5,552 nucleotides of DNA from NCBI GenBank assembly GCA_964537505.1, contig CAZICK010000141.1, forward strand, positions 1 through 5,552, given 5' to 3'. Below the pieces are notes generated by a model. That model saw nothing but the letters and a program-made list of their open reading frames with translations, was not told the DNA's origin and made no database searches. This DNA is from DAINBT01 sp036732785. Lineage in GTDB: Bacteria > Planctomycetota > Phycisphaerae > Sedimentisphaerales > SM23-30. The position numbers were made by a program, and so were the translations under genes. Shown in pieces: positions 5,429-5,552 of the stretch; the first letter of the stretch is position 1; every line of letters starts with the position of its first letter.

Positions 5429-5448
5429 TTCTTAACAGAAGTGGGTGC
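5421..5448. repeat. Perfect 11-bp-stem hairpin at the end of the iteron array
   Basis: GCACCCACTTC (5421-5431) and GAAGTGGGTGC (5438-5448) are exact reverse complements around a 6-nt loop TTAACA. The left half overlaps the last 11-bp unit, so the hairpin appears to arise from an inverted unit. There is no T run on either side, so it is not a typical terminator. The left array has no equivalent hairpin. Confidence 0.8.
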
Positions 5449-5480
5449 GTAAATGAGTAGATGAGTAAATGGGTAAATGA
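5449..5480. repeat. Tandem 8-bp repeat, four units
   Basis: GTAAATGA, GTAGATGA, GTAAATGG and GTAAATGA are contiguous, directly after the hairpin. They mirror the ACCCAT-type units at 2020-2054 in inverted orientation. Confidence 0.75.
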
Positions 5481-5552
5481 GGGGAAGAAAAAGGGCGGTC
5501 CTGGAGGGGGGGGGAAAAAGTTAGAAGTTGGAGGGGAAGGACGGAGGAGTTA
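5481..5552. repeat. Purine-rich tract, inverted counterpart of the 1857-1917 tract
   Basis: The plus strand here is nearly all G and A, with a nine-G run (5506-5514). Two blocks match the left flank in inverted orientation: GGGCGGTCC (5493-5501) with 1917-1909, and the 18-bp block 5533-5550 with 1874-1857 (one mismatch). The tract continues past the window edge. No gene is visible. Confidence 0.55.

Noticed and set aside
5506..5514. Nine-G run as a possible sequencing artefact or G-quadruplex
   Set aside because: One long G run in a purine tract is not enough to call a quadruplex, and an assembly error cannot be judged without reads.

Overview
The window looks like bacterial chromosome with an accessory edge. 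The only housekeeping gene is leuS, on the minus strand in the right half. Its protein is of the long, insertion-rich kind seen in Planctomycetota and Bacteroidota, and the intergenic DNA is unusually long and built of short tandem repeats. My best guess is a Planctomycetota/PVC-type bacterium. This is an inference from one gene and DNA style, not a firm assignment.

Left part (1-1441): two minus-strand genes arranged as integron gene cassettes. A complete 359-residue protein has an N-terminal NucS/DUF91-like PD-(D/E)XK nuclease domain. It is followed within a few bases by a 61-bp attC site with a 15-bp imperfect stem carrying two extrahelical purines. The cassette's first eight bases, counting the joint G (GTTGGGTG at 1441-1434), are the exact complement of the R'' box of that attC (CACCCAAC at 333-326), as expected for a cassette inserted from a circle. 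A second cassette begins at the attC crossover and carries a Trp-rich ORF of unknown function that runs off the left edge. No integrase gene is present in the window.

Centre (1442-2361): about 900 bp with no convincing gene. It holds a near-consensus sigma-70 promoter (TTGACA, 17 bp, TATGAT) pointing into the cassettes, then a strand-asymmetric pyrimidine-rich tract (purine-rich on the minus strand), then a chain of short tandem repeats with periods of 7, 8, 8-9, 11 and 32 bp.

Right part (2130-5552): leuS with its own likely promoter and Shine-Dalgarno site is enclosed by a 147-bp inverted repeat with one mismatch (2130-2276 and 5223-5369). Each arm abuts an array of six 11-bp iteron-like units on its outer side. 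Beyond these, both flanks degrade into mosaic purine/pyrimidine tracts that still share short blocks in inverted order. The two main leads are the integrase-less cassette array with a built-in promoter and the inverted-repeat/iteron module around leuS.
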